Source of the DNA: Ailurus styani
Taxonomy: Eukaryota > Chordata > Mammalia > Carnivora > Ailuridae
Direction: 5' to 3'
NCBI GenBank assembly: GCA_002007465.1
Contig: LNAC01001861.1
Location: 17,210-81,209 of the forward strand
DNA length: 64,000 bases
Shown piece after piece: positions 59,865 through 64,000 of this stretch (positions within the stretch are counted from its first letter, which is position 1; every line of letters begins with the position of its first letter). The translations under genes were made by a program, and so were the position numbers. The notes under the pieces are model-generated. The model searched no databases. It had not been told where the DNA came from and saw only the letters and a program-made list of their open reading frames with translations.

Positions 59865-59923
59865 TAGCAAGGGGAATTTGTTTTGTTTTTTGTTTGTTTG
59901 TTTGTTTTAGCAAGGGGAATTTG
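59865..59923. mobile_element. Tail-only retroposon insertion inside the old L1
   Basis: The 16-mer TAGCAAGGGGAATTTG (59865-59880 and 59908-59923) is identical on both sides of 27 bases of T/G sequence ending (GTTT)4. The reverse complement of the insert is (AAAC)n plus A's, typical of a retroposon tail on the minus strand. No element body is present. Confidence 0.75.
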
Positions 59924-60938
59924 AAGTTGAAAGCACATTTATATTAGCACTCCCCAAAATGAAATACTTCAGTATAAATCTAACAAATTATGTATAAAAA
60001 TCTATATGAGGAAAACTTACAAAACTCTAATGAATGAAATTAAAGAACTAAATAGACATCTCATAATCATAGACAAGACTCAATATTGTTCAGATGTCAA
60101 CTCTTCCCAACTTGACCAATAGAGTCAATGCATCTATACAAAATCTCAGTGAGTTATTTTGTAGATATTGATTAACTGATTCTAAACTTTATATGCTGAG
60201 GCAAAAAAAAAAAAAAAAACCAGAAGAGCCAATACAATATTGAAAAAGAAGAAACAAAGTTGGAAGACTGATACTAACCTAACTTCAAAACTCACCGTTA
60301 AGGTATAGGAATCAAGACAGTGTGATATTGGTGAAAAACTAGACAAATAGATCTATGGAACAGAGATCCCAGAAAAAGAACCCCACAAATACAATCAACT
60401 GATCTTTGACAAAGGAGCAAAAGTAATACCATGGAGCAAAGAAAGACTTGTCAATAAAGTGTGCTGGAACAATTGGACATCCACATGCAACAAAGCGAAT
60501 CTAAACAAAGACCTTACACCCTTATAAATATTAATTCAAAACAGATTATACATCTGAATCTAAAATGAAAAATATTATAAGATTCTTAGAAGATAACATA
60601 GGAAAAAAATTAGATGACTTTGTGTATGGCGATATCTTTTTACATCTAATACTAAGGGTGTGAACTCTGAAATAAATAATTAATAAGCTAGACTTCATTA
60701 AATTACAAACTCTGCAAAGTCACTGTCAAGAGAATGAGCGTAGAAGACACAGACTTTTATAAGACACTTGCAAAAGATAATTCTGTTGGGGATATTATTC
60801 AAAATGTACAAAGAATTCTTAAAATTCAACAATAAGAAAATAAGTAACACAATTGAAAAGTGGGCCACAGATCTTAGAAAACACCTTCTCAAAAAAGATA
60901 AACAGATAGTGAATATGCAGATAAAAACGTGTTCTTCA

Positions 60939-61130
60939 GGGGCACCTCGGAGGTGGAGTTGGTTAAGTGTCTTGCCATTAGGTCAGATTATGATCTTGGG
61001 GTCCTGGAATTGAGCCCTGCATCAGACAGCCTGCTCAGTGAGGAGTCTGCTTCTCCCTCTCCCTCTGACCCTTCCCCCTGCTTGTGCTCTCACTCACTCT
61101 CTCTCACATGAATAAACAAAAAAATCTGAA
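60939..61130 (+). mobile_element. Diverged SINEC inserted in the old L1
   Basis: Head 'ggggcacctcggaggtggagttggttaag', then 'ctgcttctccctctccctctgacccttccccctgcttgtgctctc', ending 'atgaataaacaaaaaaatctg'. L1 coding words precede it ('aacagatagtgaatatgcag') and resume after it ('atgttatcagaaaaatgcaaat'). It is absent from the L1 consensus, so it is a later insertion. The target duplication is unclear. Confidence 0.88.
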
Positions 61131-61473
61131 ACAAAAACAAAGCAGTCTTACATCTTATGTTATCAGAAAAATGCAAATAAAAATAATAATGAAACAATAC
61201 CCATGCACATCTGTTGCAATGGCCAAAATATGAAACACTGACAACATCAAACGCTAGTGAAGATGTGGAACAACAGGAACTCTTATATATTGCTGATGGG
61301 AATGCAAAATTGTACAGACATTTTAGAAGACAATTTGGCCAATCCTTATAAAGCTAAACATATTCTTACGTCTGATCCAATAAACACACTCCTTTATACC
61401 CAAATGAAATAAAAGCATGTGCCCATATCAAAACCAGCACATACTGTGAATTGTGTAAGAATGATGACTCACA

Positions 61474-62215
61474 ACAAAACCAAAAGACAACTGACAGAAT
61501 GGGAGAAGATATTTACAAACGACATATCAGATAAAGGGCTAGTATCCAAAATCTACAAAGAGCTTCTCAAACTCAACACCCATAAAACAAATAACCCAGT
61601 CAAGAAATGGGCAGAAGACATGAACAGACATTTCTCTAAAGAAGACATCCAAATGGCCAACAGACACATGAGAAAGTGCTCAACATCACTTGACATCAGA
61701 GAAATACAAATCAAAACCACAGTGAGATACCACCTCACACCAGTCAGAATGGCTAAAATCAACAAGTCAGGAAACGACAGATGTTGGTGAGGTTGCAGAG
61801 AAAGGGGAACCCTCCTATACTGTTGGTGGGAATGCAAGCTGGTGCAGCCACTCTGGAAAACAGTGTGGAGATTCCTCAAAAAGTTGAAAATGGAGCTACC
61901 CTACGACCCAGCAATCGCACTACTGGGTATTTACCATAAAGATACAAAGGTAGTGATCCTCAGGGGCACGTGTACCCAAATGTTTATAGCAGCAATGTCC
62001 ACAATAGCCAAACTATGGAAAGAACCTAGATATCCATCAACAGATGAATGGATAAAGAAGATGTAGTATATATATATACAATGGAATACTATGCAGCTAT
62101 CAAAAGAAACGAAATTTTGCCGTTTGCAACGACGTGGATGGAATTGGTGGGTATTATGCTGAGCGAAATAAGTCAATCAGAGAAAGACAATTATCATATG
62201 ATTTCTCTGATATGA
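61474..62215 (+). pseudogene. L1 ORF2 C-terminal remnant with two nonsense changes and one frameshift
   Basis: The L1 ORF2 C-terminus is easily followed: '..[20 protein letters not shown]', '[20 protein letters not shown]', then '..[19 protein letters not shown]', 'YDPAIALLGIYHKDTK', 'DEWIKKM' and finally, in another phase, 'AAIKRNEILPFATTWMEL'. The reading is broken at 61788-61790 by TGA after 'RCW' and at 62064-62066 by TAG after 'KKM'. The TATATA run that follows appears two bases longer than expected, which shifts the phase. The final stop is at 62213-62215. In the intact protein this part contains the cysteine-rich segment. This copy is inactive and also lacks the endonuclease and polymerase. 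Confidence 0.9.
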
Positions 62216-62523
62216 GGAACTTGAGAGTTAGGGTGGGGGGTCGTGTGGGGTAGGGAGGGGGAAATAATGAAACAAGATGGGATGGGGAAGGAGACAAACC
62301 ATAAGAGACTCCTAATCTCACAAAACAAACTGAGGGTTACTGGGGGGTGGGAGGGTAGGGATAGGGTGGATGGGTTATGGATATTGGGGAGGGTTTGTGC
62401 TTTGGTGAATGCTGTGAAAGATGTAAGCCTGATGATTCACAGACCTGTACCCCTTAGGCAAAGAATAAAAAAATAATTAAAAAATAAATTAAAAATTTTT
62501 TAAAAAATAAAAATTATAAAAAA
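61474..62523 (+). mobile_element. Younger carnivore L1, 5'-truncated (~1.05 kb)
   Basis: The segment starts abruptly within ORF2 and continues through the G-rich 3' UTR to 'cacagacctgtaccccttaggcaaagaataaaa' and a long A/T-rich tail. The perfect 17-bp target duplication AAGAATGATGACTCACA flanks it (61457-61473 and 62524-62540). Its 3' UTR matches the antisense copy at 34338-34618, so both are from one young lineage. Confidence 0.95.
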
Positions 62524-62797
62524 AAGAATGATGACTCACAGACCTGTACCCCTGAAGCCAATAATACATTATATGTTGATGATAATTTTTTTAAAAGTAC
62601 ATAAATGTTTAAAGCAGCTTTACTCATAATAGACAAAACTTGGAACCAAGAAACATGTCTTTAAGCAGGTAAATGTTGCTCAGCAGATAAACTGTTGTAA
62701 TTCCAGACAATGAATTATTCAGTACTAGAATCGAATGAACTATCAAGCCAAGAAAAGAGATGGAAGAATCATAAATGCATATTAAGAAGCTGAATTT

Positions 62798-62994
62798 GGG
62801 GCGCCTGGGTGGCTCAGTGGGTTAAAGCCGCTGCCTTCAGCTCAGGTCATGATCCCAGGGTCCTGGGATCGAGGCCCACGTCGGGCTCTCTGCTCAGCGG
62901 GGAGCCTGCTTCCTCCTCTCTCCTCTCTCTCTGCCTGCCTCTCTGCCTACTTGTAATCTCTCTCTCTGTGTCAAATGAATAAATAAAATCTTTN
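62798..62994 (+). mobile_element. Young mustelid-type SINEC inserted in the old L1; tail replaced by N
   Basis: Head ggggcgcctgggtggctcag and low divergence. The sequence runs to 'aaataaaatcttt' and then a single N (62994) where an A tail is expected. The target duplication GAAGCTGAATTT is perfect (62786-62797 and 62995-63006). Confidence 0.95.
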
Positions 62995-63489
62995 GAAGCT
63001 GAATTTGAAAAGCCTATATTCTATATGATTACAACTATATGACACTCTGGAAAAGGCAAAATTTTGGACACAGTGAAAGGATGAGTGGTTGCAAGGAGTT
63101 GGGGGATAGAGAGAGGGATGAATAATTAGAACATAGATTTTTAGGGCAGTGAAAATATTCTATATGTTATAATGATGGATATGCCATTATACATTAGTCG
63201 AAACCAACAGAATGGACAATACCAAGACTGGACCCCAATGTAAACTATAGAATTTGGATAATTAGGATATGTTAGTGTAGGTTCATGCGTGATAACAAAT
63301 GCACTATTTGGTGTTGACATTGGGAGGAGAGGGGCTATGCACGTAGGGGGCGTATAAGGAAAATTTCTGTACCTTTCTTTCATTTTACAGAAGATCATCA
63401 TAATGTACCGAGAGGTCAAAAATATGTAGAAATAAAGGACAAAAATCAACTCAAAAAAAGTGGTTTCAAAGGAGATTAAATGCCTCAAG

Positions 63490-63895
63490 TCCTTACATTT
63501 TCTGGTTAGTGGTAAAAATACTATTATATAATAGATCCTAGAGAGTCAAGCATTCACAGTGTAATTTCCAGAAAATATAATGAAAACTAGAGTAAAAGCG
63601 TGCAAATTTAAGAAGCTAATAGGAATACTGAATAGTGAAATACAGATCTAATTAACCAAAAAGAATGAAAGAAAAAAAGTTAAAATGGTACTAAGAAAAA
63701 AATAGATGATAGATTTAAATAAAAACTTACCAATATGATACATATAAGTTAATAAATGTTTCACTTAAAAAATAAAGAATGTTAGCAAAATTTATTAAAA
63801 ACAACAACAACAACAACACTACACATTCCTCCCCAAAGTCACAGTCTAAATATAATGGCAGAGAGAGATTAGAAATAAGATGATTGAGGGGCACC
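63490..63895. other. Unassigned AT-rich sequence
   Basis: No gene was seen. (CAA)5 occurs at about 63801-63818. An 86-codon minus-strand frame (63727-63987) crosses the SINE/L1 junction and is not a gene. Confidence 0.45.
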
Positions 63896-63896
63896 T

Positions 63897-63943
63897 GGGT
63901 GGCCCAGCCAATTAAGTATCCAACCCTTAATTTTGGCTCAGGT
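63897..63943 (+). mobile_element. SINEC head, interrupted by an L1
   Basis: 'ggggcacctgggtggcccagccaattaagtatccaac..ttttggctcaggtc' is the first ~47 bases of an SINE. The next bases are the 5' end of an L1 and not the expected 'atgatctcag'. Confidence 0.88.
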
Positions 63944-64000
63944 CGAGGAGCGGCAAGATGGCGGAGGAGTAGGAGACCGATTATCATCAGGTCCCAGGAA
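63944..64000 (+). mobile_element. 5' terminus of an L1 element (runs out of the window)
   Basis: 'gaggagcggcaagatggcggaggagtaggagacc..tcatcaggtcccaggaa' has the GC-rich 'aagatggcgg' start typical of carnivore and other mammalian L1 5' UTRs. It appears to begin exactly at the element's first bases, which indicates an untruncated 5' end. The rest is outside the window, so intactness cannot be judged. Confidence 0.8.

Larger units (their letters stand above)
61436..62604 (+). mobile_element. Very short L1 3' end inserted in the old L1, itself hit by a younger L1
   Basis: With the younger L1 removed, 61444-61473 joins 62541-62594 as 'actgtgaattgtgtaagaatgatgactcacagacctgtacccctgaagccaataatacattatatgttgat' plus a T/A-rich tail. 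This is the last ~75 bases of a carnivore L1. Candidate target copies are AGCACATA (61436-61443) and AGTACATA (62597-62604). The old L1 wording is continuous across the joined site. Confidence 0.7.
58950..63480 (+). mobile_element. Old L1 element, internally deleted and interrupted by nested insertions
   Basis: Recognisable L1 segments occur in the right order: ORF2 endonuclease part (59333-59779), polymerase and post-polymerase part (59800-60930; e.g. 'gtgctggaacaattggacatccacatgcaacaaa'), C-terminal part (61137-61435, 'gaactcttatatattgctgatgggaatgcaaaattgtacag'), then after the nested insertions 'tttaaagcagctttactcataatagacaaaacttgg' (62605-62785) and the 3' UTR (63007-63400, 'gttagtgtaggttcatgcgtgataacaaatgc..gaggggctatgcacg'). 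A jump near 59780 removes the section between endonuclease and polymerase. The 5' limit is uncertain. Confidence 0.85.

Noticed and set aside
63141..63488. 115-codon minus-strand open frame
   Set aside because: It lies antisense to the old L1 3' UTR.
1..64000. CRISPR arrays, operons, tRNA or rRNA genes
   Set aside because: The window is mammalian and repeat-rich. The tRNA-like sequences are SINE heads, and no regularly spaced repeats or structured RNA genes were seen.

Overview
This is a eukaryotic, mammalian window with no gene that I can support. It is AT-rich and made of interspersed repeats of many ages. About 27 copies of a tRNA-derived carnivore SINE (SINEC/CAN type) carry the head GGGCGCCTGGGTGGCTCAGT, and most have a (TC)n tract and an AAATAAATAAAATCTTT tail. 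The commonest subtype reads 'cagtgggttaaagcctctgc'. That wording, plus an L1 3' UTR of the carnivore type, points to a caniform carnivore, most likely a mustelid (inference from memory of the SINE subfamilies). The window is best read as gene desert or the inside of a very large intron.

Layout. 1-4.5 kb: L2, MER20 and MIR relics broken up by four SINEs. 4.5-7.2 kb: a degraded minus-strand sequence that is probably an old L1 5' region. 7.2-20 kb: L2/MIR relics, a MER5A-like fragment, SINEs and unassigned sequence. 20.06-21.96 kb: the 5' UTR of an old plus-strand L1, with internal imperfect repeats and a (CTG)n tract. 22-34 kb: mostly unassigned sequence with L2/MIR relics and five SINEs. 34.34-34.62 kb: a short minus-strand young L1 3' end with a perfect 16-bp target duplication. 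35-55 kb: relics, SINEs, a DNA-transposon MITE at 41.96-42.48 kb and an SINE cluster at 47.8-48.8 kb. 55.6-56.8 kb: a degraded Tigger-like DNA transposon. 59-63.5 kb: an old L1 that received an SINE, a tiny L1 3' end, a younger L1 inside that, and another SINE. The last ~57 bases are the first bases of an L1 5' UTR that runs out of the window.

The protein-like stretches that can be explained are transposon remnants: L1 ORF2 endonuclease and C-terminal pieces, and a Tigger-type transposase C-terminus. All are interrupted. No rRNA, tRNA, other RNA gene, CRISPR array or cellular gene was recognised. The best observations are retrotransposition details: two 'tail-only' insertions with perfect target duplications, a three-deep L1 nest, a 20-bp direct repeat around a MITE, and an L1 5' terminus at the edge. 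I found no convincing new biological system.
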